NCBI RefSeq assembly: GCF_022965805.1
Contig: NC_133114.1
Span: forward strand, 6,034,261 to 6,098,260
Direction of reading: 5' to 3'
DNA length: 64,000 bases
Source: Primulina eburnea
Lineage: Eukaryota > Streptophyta > Magnoliopsida > Lamiales > Gesneriaceae
Both the position numbers and the translations under genes were made by a program. Under the pieces are notes generated by a model. That model did no database searches. It was given only the letters and a program-made list of their open reading frames with translations, and was not told where the DNA came from. The first letter of the stretch is position 1. The number at the start of each line of letters is the position of its first letter. Positions 37,340 to 48,655 of the stretch are shown here, one piece after another.

Positions 37340-39331
37340 TGTAATGCCCGAGATTTAATTACTGTAATCAGATGTTGATTAATTGACATAATTGAGGTTA
37401 TAGGAACTCAAATGACGAAGCCGGGCGTGGTTTATTTTAAACCAAGATGTTGAACCGAACATCTCAAGATGTTGACCGAACATATCGCGCCCGAGCGGTA
37501 GAAAAGCACCGCCCGAGCGCGATTGTTTAATTGCCGAGGGCCGAGAATTACTCGCCCGGGCGAGCAACTTTTGACCGCCCGAGCGACAGGAGATGTTCAG
37601 CCGAGGATCTCGACCGAAACTGCCTCGCCCTAGCGGTAGGTTTTGACCGCCCTAGCGAGAGACGTGCAGTAAGAAGAATAAGCCACTTGCCTTCTTGCAT
37701 GCTACGGATGTATATATATATGTATACTTACATGCAATAGTTTTATCAGAAGGAAATCGAGATTTTGAGGGAAAAGCTTTGTTCTTACTTTGTTTACATC
37801 GATTTGTGAGCAAACCGTCTATTCGATTTTAAATCCAACTTCAGTACCTGTGTTCCTATCAATGCAGACTACAACTGGACGTAAGTTTTGTTACGTTTAG
37901 ACAAGATTTGAATTTATGATATTGTCAGAATTGAATATGATTCAGATATGGCGTTTCTGCTACCGTAGGTATTATAGAATTAAAGTCAGATTAAAGAACA
38001 GACCAGTTTCTGTAATTGTTATGATTTTTGAAAGATATTGACTGAGATTCTATATCATAATTGTGTTAATATTCAGAGTATGAATTATGTTGACACAGAT
38101 TATGAGTTCCAGTATTATATTTGTGATGTTCAGAGTAACGGGGTTATTCAGATTGTATTATTATACCGTCGAAACATCAATCGAGTTATATTGATCAGAT
38201 TCAGTATTGATTGAGATTGATCGGACTCAGTAATTATTCAGATTGTATTGCAATGTCGATGACATGAATTAGATTGTATCTTGTTCAGATATTGATCAGA
38301 TTGTATACTGATTTGAGTATTGATCAGAACAGGTGTTGAATTGAGTTATATACTGATATTGTATTTATATGATTGTCATTGCCAGACTGGGTATGGACAG
38401 ATCATAATACGAGACTTCGTCTTCGTCAGAGCGAGAAGATAAAGGTATAAATTAATGTTGAGTTGGGATTGCACAACTCAAGTTAGGTTTGACTTGAGTT
38501 TCCCTAAATCACATACTTTATTTTATTGCATAGATATTTGCAGATTATCAGATTGATATGTTAATGGATTGACTTAGAATAAAGTCAGAGTCCGAGTCTA
38601 GGCTGACAGCCTAGCTAGGGCAGAACCGCCGAGTCTTTCTCAGAACCGATAAGACTCTAGACTTACGGTGTATCGATGAGCTTTAGATGTAGATCGACTT
38701 CTATCTCAGACACTCGATACAGAATACCAAAGTCTAAATTAGATTGGGATCCCTAGATTAGAATGAGAGATGAGTCAAGTCTTAGATAGTGAGACTAGAG
38801 TTTGAATTACAGATCCGTATTAATTATGTTTCGTAGATTACGATTCATGTTTTATTTACAGACTTGTACTGATACATGTTGTTGATTATGCTACATGTGA
38901 TAAGATATAATCATGCTTTTATATATGTTTTATATGCTTGCATGATTACATTGTTTATACTGGGATATTTATATCTCACCGGAGTTATCCGGCTGTTGTC
39001 TTGTTTGTATGTGTGCATGACAACAGGTGGGACAGGATCGGGGTCCAGAAGAAGAGGAGAGATCAAGATTAGCGTGGTGATTCCGGACTTGGATATAGAT
39101 AGGTTTTATTACTTGAAATTTAGTAGTCGAACCTTAGATTAATTGAAAGACTATTGTACATTATTGTATTTTTGTACTGAAACGTAGTTTATACAGATAT
39201 GTATATTACGTAGATGCCATTACCTTCCGCGAGTGTATTTTAAAAAGAAAAATTTTTAGACCCTGTTTATCTTAATTGATAATTAAACCCCAAAGATGAT
39301 TAAGAAGATGATTAGCGTCCGGGTCCCCACA
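37340..39331 (+). repeat. 3' LTR of the nested element
   Basis: 1992 bp, over 99 percent identical to the 5' LTR by eye. GC-rich words lie at 37491-37662. Confidence 0.92.
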
Positions 39332-40346
39332 TTGACTTTGTATACACCTTCGTGTGTTTATCACAGTTTAATATTTTGTGGCGTTTGTCGATTTTTCTTC
39401 ACTCGTATTGTCAAATACGAGTTCTTTGAAGGCTCGTTTGAATTTCGATTGTTATCTTCATTAATATTTGTTGCTAAATTCGTCGTAATATAGAGATGAA
39501 TATTACAAAATTACTTGATTCAAAAATATCGGAACAACACAACCATTTTGTTTCATCTAATCGAGGGCGTGACTCTGTCTTTGAGCGCGTTTTCTTTTCT
39601 TAGTCGAAGAATCGCATCATTTGGTGTTAGAGCTTTAGGTTCCTTTGATTCAAGTAAGTTAGCTATCAGTTGTTCTTTCGTCTATTGTGTTCTTTTTTCC
39701 CTTTGTGTCGCAAGATTTTTGTTGAAATATTGTATTCTTGTGTTCGTGAATCTTGAGATTCTCGAATTTCAGAGTCGTGATTTTTTTTTCAAGTTTGCAT
39801 AGCCATCCTTGTGTAATCCAAAAAAAAAAAAGAATACCAAATTTTCGAAAATTTGCCATAAGTTGGTTTGGGTTTTTTGTTATATTCTCTTGTGAGAGCC
39901 ATATTCAAGTGTCTCTCACAATAAAAAAAAATTCAAATTTATTGTTTTAGCAGTCCGTGTAAGTCAGTTTGCAAGTGTCGTGAAGTTTGAACTTGTGCGT
40001 TTGATGCACACAAGCTACAAAGCCTGAAATCATACCCTAAGAGAGAATTCTCAAAATCGACTAAAATACTTTATGCGAGCGTTTATTTCTTGGAGTGACA
40101 AGCCGTGAATATTAATGAGGACAAAAAAAAGAAGAAAAAAAGAGAGTTGAGTGGAATTTCATTGGAGTGACCGTGAGGATTCGTGGTGAAGAAAATTTAT
40201 TTTTTATTTTTTTCTACTAACATTTTCTTGCAGGTATAATTAATAACGATCGTCAATTTCAAACATTGTTAAGAGGGTTGGATAGTGCGTGGTAGAAGGA
40301 GTATAAGCCTCTACGTGAGAAGTATAGGAGGTGTGAAGAAGAAGAT

Positions 40347-40709
40347 ATGTATAATAGGCAGGGTGATGAGAATAGACGAGGTAGTAGATTCGGAGGGAAT
40401 AAAGCATTGCATTTGGATCATGATGGTGATAGGCGATGTGATGGAAATAGCGGAGTAGGCGGAAGATGTGAACGTGATGTGCATAGGGAGTCGTTGGCAT
40501 CCAATTGGCGGACGAGCTTGGAAGAGAAAATCATTGCTAGGCCAATGAAGGAGTCGAGACGTGAAACTACCAAATATGAATATCAATGTACATTTACAAC
40601 TCAAAATTCTAGTACTTGTGATATTATATGTTGTTGGTGTTTGAAGGTCGGACATGAAATCAGCCAATGTCCATGTGAGGAGGTGAGCATATTAGAATCG
40701 TTCGTTTAG
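40347..40709 (+). pseudogene. gag-like ORF with one zinc knuckle
   Basis: A 120-codon frame rich in charged residues ends with a CX2CX4HX4C knuckle, CCWCLKVGHEISQC (about residues 95-108). It lies in the internal region of the gutted gypsy element where gag is expected. Upstream sequence from about 40240 looks like gag (LLRGLDSAW, then a stop). It is a truncated gag, not a host gene. Confidence 0.5.
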
Positions 40710-41812
40710 CTTGAGCCTCAAATTGTGGTTGAAATTGTAATTGAGCCTGAATCTGAGGTTGTGGTTGAGAAAGTTGTTGATGATAGTATTCCACTAGTTG
40801 ATGAGTCGAATGATGTTAAACGATGTACAGTGGAAGCTGAATCATTAGGTGTAGAAGAAGTGCCTAATTTGCATGCTATGGAGGTGAAGAGTAGACATGA
40901 TGAAACAATGATTTATGAATGCGTTGAGGAAAAACATATTTCCTTTTGTTCAATTGAATCCAAAAAGAACCCTTGAGGTTCAATTGACACTTCATGAATT
41001 GAGTGAAAATAAATGTGAAATGGTCGAAAGAACGAGATAACAAAATAGTGAGATGACCAAAGAAAGAGAAAACAAAAAGAAGAAAATGATGTGATGAGAG
41101 AAAAAGAAAAAGAGGCCAAAGAAAAAGAAAAAACAATTTTAAAGCCCAAAAGAGTGAGATAGAGAGTTGCTTATTCTTGCATAAACCATTCATGTACCCT
41201 TGTGCAAAATGGTTTATTCTCATTGTGATGATATCACGGGTTTAATCTCAAGCATTGTTATTTCACCCTTGTAGGATTATGGAGATGTCATGATAAGGAG
41301 ACAAGCAAGAATTGATGCGGAGGAAGGTCATGTGTTGATCAGCATGACGTTGAAAGTAATCAAGGTGAGGTAATGTTAGTTGTCAACGCAACAATCATGA
41401 GATATAACTTTCGTCCTTATCTTAATTTATTGTTGTGTTGTATTCAAGAAGTTGGAGTGAGTGATGAAAATGTGATGTCAAAGGGTCTAACTGTGAATTA
41501 ACGATTTTGTCTAGGAGTCACGGAGTTGAGAGTGGTGAATCGTTGCCTTATTTAAGTTCGAATATTGTTGATTTTGGTTTCCAAAAAGCTTTCAAAGTGA
41601 TTAAACTTATTCATGGCAATGAATTATATGCATTATACTTAAAATTTTATGATGAGTTAAATTATTGTATGGATAGTACGTTTAGTGTGTCTTATTTGCA
41701 TGATTCATATTTGTTTGATGATGGCAGTTGGAAAGAGCATAAATGAATAAAGAATTTTTATGTTCATAATGAATACAATTTTAAGGAGAATAAATTCTTC
41801 ATTCTATATTCA

Positions 41813-42208
41813 TTGCATGAGTTACCTGCTAGTGAGGTATATTGTTGTGATTTTATCATCGATATAATGCATGATTATATGTGTTGGTTGCATATGAAAC
41901 GACATGTTGAGTGTGATTGTGATACATGCATTGCATATGGAAGAATGACATGCCGAATGTATTCATATATCAAGCATCAGTTATATATTACTCCTAGTGA
42001 ACTGTGTTTGTACATTTCTATGGATTTTCTTATGCTGCTAACTAGGTCTAAGAAGGGGAGGAACTTAATTTTTGTGATGCTTAATGGTATTTTATCATTT
42101 GGTGTCATTTATTATTTTGTGTATATTGAGGTTGATGAGTTGATAGTGAAGGAAACCATGGAGTTAGGGATCAAAACGTTGATGGCGCATGTGGGCGATG
42201 ACATCTAA
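41813..42208 (+). pseudogene. Degraded integrase fragment
   Basis: The frame contains CDTCIAYGRMTCR followed by ISMDFLMLLTRSKKGRNLIF. This aligns with the gypsy integrase pattern of a CxxC finger half, then SMDF...LPRSKKGRDSIF. The rest is degraded. It sits just before the 3' LTR of the gutted element, as integrase should. Confidence 0.55.
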
Positions 42209-42636
42209 AATCTAGTGTTGAAAGGTAAGCATGTTGATAATGTAATTCTTGTCATTACTAACTTGCTTCGTTTTTGCGTAGGTAGTCAAGATTTGAGGAT
42301 AAATCTTTTTGAAGAAAGGGAGTATGATCTGAATCTAGCCGAGCATGACGTGCTAAATCTTGCTATTCGAAGCTTCAAATAATTCGTCATGCATATCAAT
42401 GAAGTTGGAAGATATTTCAATGTTATTCAAGTTTTAAATTATGAAGAGGAGGTCAAATCGAGACCCTGGACTCGAGACCCCCGCACCAGGGCGATCAAAC
42501 ATTGCCGCCCCAGTGCCAAAGCCACTGGCCAAGACAGTGAATTCCAGAATCCCTTGCGCTAGGGCGGCCAAAGATTACTGCCCCAGCGCACCCAGTCCAG
42601 AAGCCTTGGCGCTAGGGCGGCCAAACATTACCACCA

Positions 42637-43312
42637 TGTGATGGCTCAATAAAGGTTCTAACAACATAATGTGATCTGATCAACCCCTACTGAAATGGCA
42701 CCCCTGATTTTTTAGCACAGCCTAGTGCGGCCACCACACTAGAATCAAGCACTGCGATCACTACATCACAATCCACAGATGCCTCTGTAAAATTTTACCA
42801 AAAGCTCTCCTCGACTCATATACCGACCTCCCAAAAACCATCGAACTCGGCAATGAAAAGTAAATGTGTTCGAAAATACACGACTTTGGTTCATGATAAA
42901 ACATCGAACAGAGAGACCTCGCCCCCTTCTTCATCTACCACGATAACTTCAACGGGATAAACTTCTCTCTCGTATGTAGCTTCAATTAAATCCAAAGCAC
43001 AAGTTTCAGATGCAAAAACAATTCGTCTTCTGTCATTGTCAGTTCTACATAGTTGTATTTAGAGTTATAAATCCAAAATATCTTAAAATTTTAATATGTG
43101 ACAATGACCAAAGAATCTCAACAGCAAATGTTGTGTTTAAGAAATTTTTCCAAAATTTATAATAATACTTTTACATAATATTTTTAAATCAGTATTAAGT
43201 TAGATTTTTTATTTATATTTTAAATACAAACTTAAATTCTCATTATCTCTAATTTTAATCATTATATTATATACATCATATAATCCGTACAATGCACGGG
43301 GTGCAAAACTAG
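42637..43312 (+). mobile_element. Helitron-like 3' end with a captured gene fragment
   Basis: The right end has a short stem (CCGT...ACGG) followed 8-10 bases later by CTAG and then T (CTAG at 43309-43312). This is the Helitron 3' pattern of a hairpin plus CTRR before a T. AT-rich sequence precedes it. The left part is an amidophosphoribosyltransferase fragment on the opposite strand. The 5' end (TC) could not be located, and the left boundary is set by loss of LTR similarity at 42636. Confidence 0.45.
42645..43040 (-). pseudogene. Amidophosphoribosyltransferase (PurF/ATase) fragment
   Basis: On the minus strand the reading begins RRRIVFASETCALDLIEATY near 43035, then EVYPVEVIVVD. The frame shifts near 42895 to EPKSCIFEHIYFSLPSS and VFGRSVYESRRAFG, then shifts again to CDVVIAVLDSSVVAALG and KKSGVPFQ, a stop, and GLIRSHYV..RTFIEP. 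These are consecutive conserved blocks of plant ATase, the first committed enzyme of purine synthesis. The PRPP-binding loop has changed (VLDSSVV for the usual VPDSGVV). About 130 codons remain, intronless, with at least two frameshifts and one stop. Confidence 0.8.
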
Positions 43313-43552
43313 TTGTATCAAAGTCCAAATATTGCGTACTAGGAATGAATGTCAAGGGCTTGTCACCTACTTGTTGTATATTATTACTTTATATGTTTTT
43401 CAATTAAGATATTCAATTTGAAATGATGTCTAAAGTTTGAAACAATCTCATCGATTAATTAAAAAATTACATATAAGTGAATGTTTTAACAGAAATATAT
43501 GTCAGCAAATAAAATCTATATATCATATCCCAACAATTATATTTTGATAATC

Positions 43553-43633
<81 letters not shown>

Positions 43634-43635
43634 AT
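43313..43635. repeat. AT-rich spacer with a (TA)n(GT)n microsatellite
   Basis: An uninterrupted TA run at about 43557-43620 is followed by GT repeats to 43634. The rest is AT-rich without features. Confidence 0.85.
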
Positions 43636-43888
43636 GGAGGCGGGCCTTAAATAATCATATCCATACTACATCCAAATACCTTATTATAAAAATATATATT
43701 AGTTGGATGAAATTAATAAACTTATTAATATAAAGTTGATGTTATTTTGTAGGATAACAATGTTAGGATAAATTATTTCTAATGTTTCGTTATTATTCTA
43801 TAATGCTTAATCCTTCAATTAAATCAATAAGCTTTTTGATTGATTCAAAGCCAATGGCATTCAATTAGCCGACAGATTCCCTTTTATG
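43636..43888 (-). repeat. Direct repeat copy A flanking the Tat-like element
   Basis: This segment (GGAGGC...GCCTTAAA, then TTATTTTGTAGGATAAC, then TTATTATTCTATA, then TTGATTGATTCA) matches copy B at 45223-46957 once the foldback insertion is removed. The two copies fit partial LTR ends of one element, with the pol region deleted between gag and copy A. Confidence 0.55.
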
Positions 43889-44545
43889 CCTTCTGGAAGT
43901 CTTTGAATGATTGTATGTTCTGAGGGGTCAGTCCCTCAAACCACTCCTAGGTTGAATCAACCAAAGTGTTTAAGAACACTTTGCACTTAATCTTGTCAAC
44001 ATAATAGTGCAGCATGACCATGCCAAATGCTCCCCGGGGTTAGCAATGCCATCATAGTCTTTGATTTTGGCAGATTTGAAATTTCTGGACAGAGGTTCCC
44101 GGACTATGGCATCCACAAAAAGGCATCCTTTAGTGATTATCCAAGCATGATTCCGACTTTCCATTTGCCCTTCCAGAACCCTCATCTTCTGTCTTAACTC
44201 TTCCAGTTCCTCGGCCACAGTAGGAGACTTAGAACCAGCATGCACTAGACTCCCTCTCCTCCATCCTCACTTCCTCCTACCCCACCTCTTGCTCTCGCTC
44301 CTGCTCCCCTTCAGGCTGGGTAGCCTGATGAGAAGGGGCCCTTCTTGCTATGGCCTTCTCTACTGCAACGGATATGTCCGAGCCAAGTCTTCCGGGGACA
44401 AAGTAATAACAGGTGGAGGTCCTGTGGGCGGAAGACCACCTTGTCCAGAGATAAGTGCATCATCTCCAGGAACTCGAGAAGTATCTTGATTTGCACTTCT
44501 CATAGGAGTAATATCTACGTCTTAAGCTCAATTTCCCACAGACGA
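43880..44545 (-). pseudogene. Tat-like gag fragment
   Basis: A recognisable N-terminal part (PPTGPPPVITLSPEDLA) appears near 44400. A coiled stretch (AEELEELRQKMRVLEGQME, about 44215-44159) follows, then the gag start of the core, LSRNFKSAKIKDYDGIANP. Several stops and frame breaks interrupt it, and a stretch aligned to EWFEGL near 43945 ends it. It has no protease or reverse transcriptase. Confidence 0.6.
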
Positions 44546-44832
44546 CGTCAATGATGCGATCATGGGTGAATTGAGTAAGTGGAGTCGGGGCAATCCATCG
44601 AATCGGATGAAAGTTTTGTTTGGGAAGATGAGCCAGGGAAATGACTTCAAAAAGTAACATGCAAACAAAGAAATGAACTCGTGAATGACCGTCAGAGGGG
44701 TGTACGGCGTGGCTACTCCGATGTTTAAATCAGCAGGTGAAGATGAAGGATAAAGTATGTGTGTGAGGATATACGTGAGTACCAAGAGCTTAGAAGCAAT
44801 AATATTCGGATCTCTCTAATGTAAAACATACC

Positions 44833-44846
44833 TGCTATTTATAGGA
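44833..44846 (-). promoter_or_regulatory. TATA box in the Tat-like LTR
   Basis: On the minus strand CTATAAATAGCAGG lies about 280 bp upstream of the primer region, consistent with an LTR core promoter. Confidence 0.55.
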
Positions 44847-45261
44847 GGAAATCTCATTATTACTTTGTTTTCAGTGTCCAACTGCTAATTAGGGTGATAT
44901 GGCTGCCCATACCCTATATCTGGTAACTTCTCTGACACACCGCCAACTCCTGTAGCTCTGACAGTAATGATTGTCGAGCATAAGGTAGCCCATACTGCTG
45001 CACTCGAGTGAAGTGTTATTTTCGATGTAGCCCAGGTAGAAATCATTCATGAGCTTGTATGAAATCCCGGGCCTCTGATAACACGGGGAGAAAATGTCCC
45101 GGGAATTGTCTTGCCCAGTTTATGACGAACTCGTCCTGCAAATTTACCCTGATTTGGGCTATCCATGTAATATCTCAAATCATCCATAACACATGCTCTA
45201 ATGGGGATATCACCAATGAGGATGGAGGCATGCCTTAAAATAATCAGATTCATACTGCACC

Positions 45262-45361
<100 letters not shown>

Positions 45362-45438
45362 CAGTCGGATGAAATGAATGAAATTAATATAGAATTGAGG
45401 TTATTTTGTAGGATAACGATGTTAAGATAAAGTGTTTA

Positions 45439-46848
45439 TGGGATAATACCCATTTTCGTCCTTTTCGTTAACCGCTTTTCCCATTTCAATCCCACATGAT
45501 TTTTGACTGCGTAAATAATCCTTCATGTTTTCAAAATATTCTCGAATTGGTCCATACCGTTACTCTGACGTTAAGTTTAACGTTGACTTGTGAAAAACTG
45601 CAAATATTAGCGACGGTTTTTCAAAAGCCGTCGCTAATTAGTGCCGTTACTATTTTCAAAAAATAAATTTTAAGTTTTTTTAAAAAAATTTATTAAAATT
45701 AATTTTTTTTATTTAATGGAAATATTAAACCGTCGCTAATTAGCGACGGTTTGTTACACCGTCGCTAATTAGCCACGGAGTTTTACAAACCGTCGCTAAT
45801 TAGAGACGATGATCTAACTCGTCGCTAATTAGCGACGGTTTTTATTTCCATAAAATAAAAAAATTACTTTTAATAAATTTTTTTAAAAAACTTAGAATCG
45901 GACTATGCTAACAATATTAATGATCTTAACTAAAACTTAAAAATTTACAAAAAATTAAAGCGAAAAAGTTTACCCTAAGTCGAAACTAAAATCGCGTAAG
46001 AGAAAATTTTTTAAGTGTTGTGAAGTGGTGTGTATGAAAATGGAAAGAGAGTATATTTATAGACAGTTTGTTTTATGCTTTTGGTAAAATAGCGACGGTG
46101 ATTGCAAAACCGTCTATACTTCAAGGTTAATAATATTACCGTCGCTATTAGCGACGGTGTTACCAAAACTCGTCGCAAACTGTCTATAAAAATACTCTCT
46201 TTCCATTTCATCCACACCACTTAACAACACTTAAATTTTTTTTCTCTTACACGATTTTAGTTTCGAGTTAGGGTAAACTTTTTCGCTTTAATTTTTTGTA
46301 AATTTTTAAGTGTTAGTTAAGATCATTAATATTGTTAGCAGAGTCCGATTCTAAGTTTTTTTTTAAAATTATTAAAATTAATTTTTTTATTTTATGAAAA
46401 TATTAAACCGTCGCTAATTAGCGACGAAGTTTTTAAAACCTGTCGCTAATTAGCGACGGTTTATTAAAAATCGTCGCTGAACTGTCTATTCTTCAATGTT
46501 AATAATTTTACCGTCGCTATTAGCGACGGTTCTAGTAAAATCCGTCGCAAACTGTCTATTAAACCTACTCTAATTTTTCTCTCTTAAAATTAATTTTTTT
46601 TATTTTATGAAAATATTAAACCGTCGCTAATTAGCAACGAAGTTTTGAAAACCCGTCGCTAATTAGCGACGGTTTATATTAAACCGTCGCTAATGTCAAG
46701 TCAACGTTAACCTTAACTTTGGGATGACGGTAGGGACCAATTCGGGAATATTTTGAAAACATGAAGGATTATTTACGCAGTCAAAAATCATGTGGGACTG
46801 AAATGGGAAAAGCGGTTAACGAAAAGGACGAAAATAGATATTATCCCA
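45439..46848. mobile_element. Foldback element: 1.4-kb palindrome with 7-bp target duplication
   Basis: The termini are TGGGATAAT...ATTATCCCA, and GTGTTTA flanks both ends (45432-45438 and 46849-46855). Outer arms of about 150 bp are near-identical inverted repeats (CCTTTTCGTTAACCGCTTTTCCCAT and its complement). Similarity continues inward through AGCGACGG hairpins (45600-45840 and 46380-46690) and an AT-rich inner pair (45870-46075 and 46185-46370), so almost the whole element is one palindrome centred near 46135. No coding frame is present. The superfamily is uncertain, and Mutator-like or hAT-like origins are both possible. Confidence 0.82.
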
Positions 46849-46959
46849 GTGTTTATAATATTTTGTTATTATTCTATAGTGTTTAATCCTTCAATTAAAT
46901 TATTAAGGTTTTTTGATTGATTCAGAGTCACTGGCGATTAGCCGGCAGTTTCCCTTTTA

Positions 46960-47330
46960 CGCCCTAATTTTGTACTTATTTTTTCTTTATTATTGTTCTC
47001 AACAATTTAGTAATTATACATGTCTAACTGGAATTAATTCAAAGTGAAGAAAATATAATTATATATGTAATTGAAGAAAATGTAATTAAATATCTGATTA
47101 AATGAGGATATGAAATCCTACTCAAACTCGACTTATTTTAATCCTTACATATAAATCAATTACATATTTTAGCCATTGTGAACACGATATATGTTTTTAT
47201 TCTTAGATAACCATTTCTTCAAATAAATCAATAAATGCAAACTATATATAAAAAAAATGAAAATGTTTAAAACCCTCCTAATATTCTTAGAACTTTTCTT
47301 TGTTTAAGATTTAAGATAGAATTTGTCATC
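46960..47330. other. AT-rich upstream region of the ATP synthase subunit e-like gene
   Basis: No repeat or frame recognised. It should contain the promoter of the gene starting at 47369, but I see no canonical TATA box. Confidence 0.4.
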
Positions 47331-47368
47331 GATAGTTGTTTCTCATTTCTCTCAGAAAACGCTCAACA

Positions 47369-48655
47369 ATGGCGCCGCCTCCTGGACCGTACTCCGGCAC
47401 CAGCACGTTGGCTTTGGTAACGTCGATGTACCTCACGATCTTTTTCTCCCGTGTACTTGCACCAATATTGCGTATTGTTTATTTTTCTTGATTTTTTTCC
47501 TGAATTTCATCGTCTTGCAGGTGGCTAGGGTTTCCGCTGTTTCATTCGGAATTGTTTACGGAAGCGTGAAACTTAAGATTCTCAAGGTACTAATTGTTTT
47601 TTTTTGGGGGTTAGCTGGAAAACCAGATTAGGCATATTTTGTTTGCATTTGTTGCTTAGCTTTGATTTGCCCGGATCCTCATTGAGCTGGATTTGGTCGC
47701 TTTCAATTTTGATCCGTGCAGTGTCGACTTTGTTTGCTGGCTGGCTGGGGTGTATTAGCTTTTGATAAGAATATAGATCTGGCGTGCTACTGTTATTGAA
47801 GTAAGATTTGAGGATGGATAAAAATTGGAAGGAAAGATGAATATTAAGAGCCTATAGTTAAAGTAGAGGTTTGAGGATAGGATGCTTATTGATTGTTGAA
47901 TTGAATTCAATAAGGACAAGCTAATGAAGATCAAAACTGAGTAGCAAATTGACTACGCAATTGAAACATCAGATTTGGAAGGATGGTGTCTAGGTATAAA
48001 TGTGTTTTTCACAATCTGTCATCATGGAAACTGTTTTCTTCTCTGTTCTTGGTTTTAATCATATAGTTTGGTTACGTATTTCCACGAGTTTCGTCTAAGA
48101 ATTTATATGGTAGTGAGTGTAGGAAATGGATGTCTTATGATTTGCACATTCTGCTGGTTGATTCGAATGCTTTGGTGATTCTGTCAATAGCCTTATCTTA
48201 GGTTTGCATGATGATACAACTTTTGAAGATGTTTGGAATCACCTAAACGTTGTGAATATCCTGGGAAGCTTACCCAACTATATCACATTCCCATTGATCT
48301 TACATTAATAATACCAAGTGCTAATTTTGTATCAACTCCAATCAAGACTGATTCTTCTAGGTAGTTTGTGTAGCTTGAGTTGCTAAGTGCTACTGGCACA
48401 ATCCGGAAATTTCCCAACAAAAATTTGATGTTACTCTTTCTACCTTAAAGTTCAGTATGAGTGGGCATTGCTTGTGCTATTTGTATATGCTCCTCAACAC
48501 TTTTTACATATTGATGCGATGCTTCTTTTTTCACTCTTCTTGTGTTTTTGCTAGCTACTTTATTGTATAAGAAGACTGACTCTGTACCTCGTACTTATTT
48601 TCACCAGGCAAAGGCAAAATCCCAAAAGAAGGCTGAAGCCAAGGAACATCACTGA
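47369..48655 (+). CDS. Mitochondrial ATP synthase subunit e-like protein, three exons
   Basis: Exons 47369-47416, 47521-47586 and 48608-48655 join in frame to 53 residues plus stop, from MAPPPGPYSGTSTLALVARV to KAEAKEHH. Introns are 104 and 1021 bp, both GT-AG and phase 0. This matches the very short plant 'ATP synthase E chain' family. It has an N-terminal helix with small residues (FGIVYGSVKLK, a likely membrane segment with a GxxxG-like face) and a lysine/alanine-rich C-terminus. Subunit e belongs to the membrane part of F1Fo ATP synthase and supports its dimers. No lesion was seen. Family assignment is from memory of plant sequences. The gene is divergent from no neighbour, with repeats on its left. 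Confidence 0.82.

Larger units (their letters stand above)
31508..39331 (+). mobile_element. Nested chromovirus-like element with decayed pol, exact TTGAC target duplication
   Basis: LTRs lie at 31508-33500 (1993 bp) and 37340-39331 (1992 bp), both TGTAATGCCC...GTCCCCACA. TTGAC flanks both sides (31503-31507 and 39332-39336). Primer site TGGTATCAGAGCT is at 33506 and purine tract AAGAGGGGGAGAA at 37326-37339. I noticed about 15 differences between LTRs, under 1 percent. The internal 3.8 kb has a mostly readable gag but a pol so eroded that only short islands remain. The LTR end resembles that of the element at 52066. Confidence 0.92.
31028..42636 (+). mobile_element. Gutted Ty3/gypsy element, 5' LTR split by a nested element
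   Basis: The 5' LTR is 31028-31507 plus 39337-39619. It starts TGATATGAATCTGG and ends GCATCA. The 3' LTR starts at 42325 (TGATCTGAATCTAG) after the purine tract GAAGAAAGGGAGTA and is cut at about 42636. A degraded primer site TGGTGTTAGAGC follows the 5' LTR at 39622. The internal region is about 2.7 kb. It keeps a gag-type zinc knuckle and an eroded integrase, with no recognisable protease or reverse transcriptase. The LTRs differ at many sites, so the element is older than its nested guest. Confidence 0.8.
43870..45240 (-). mobile_element. Truncated Tat-like Ty3/gypsy element (LTR, primer region, gag start)
   Basis: On the minus strand an LTR part (about 45240-44565) contains the TATA box CTATAAATAGCAGG. 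It is followed by CGTCTGTGGGAAATTGAG at about 44554-44527, which matches the primer-region context of Tat elements. Gag sequence comes next, then the element stops abruptly near 43880. Pol is absent. Confidence 0.65.

Noticed and set aside
39515..39950. Overlapping frames downstream of the rejoined LTR
   Set aside because: They are pyrimidine-rich leader sequence of the gutted gypsy element with no domain.
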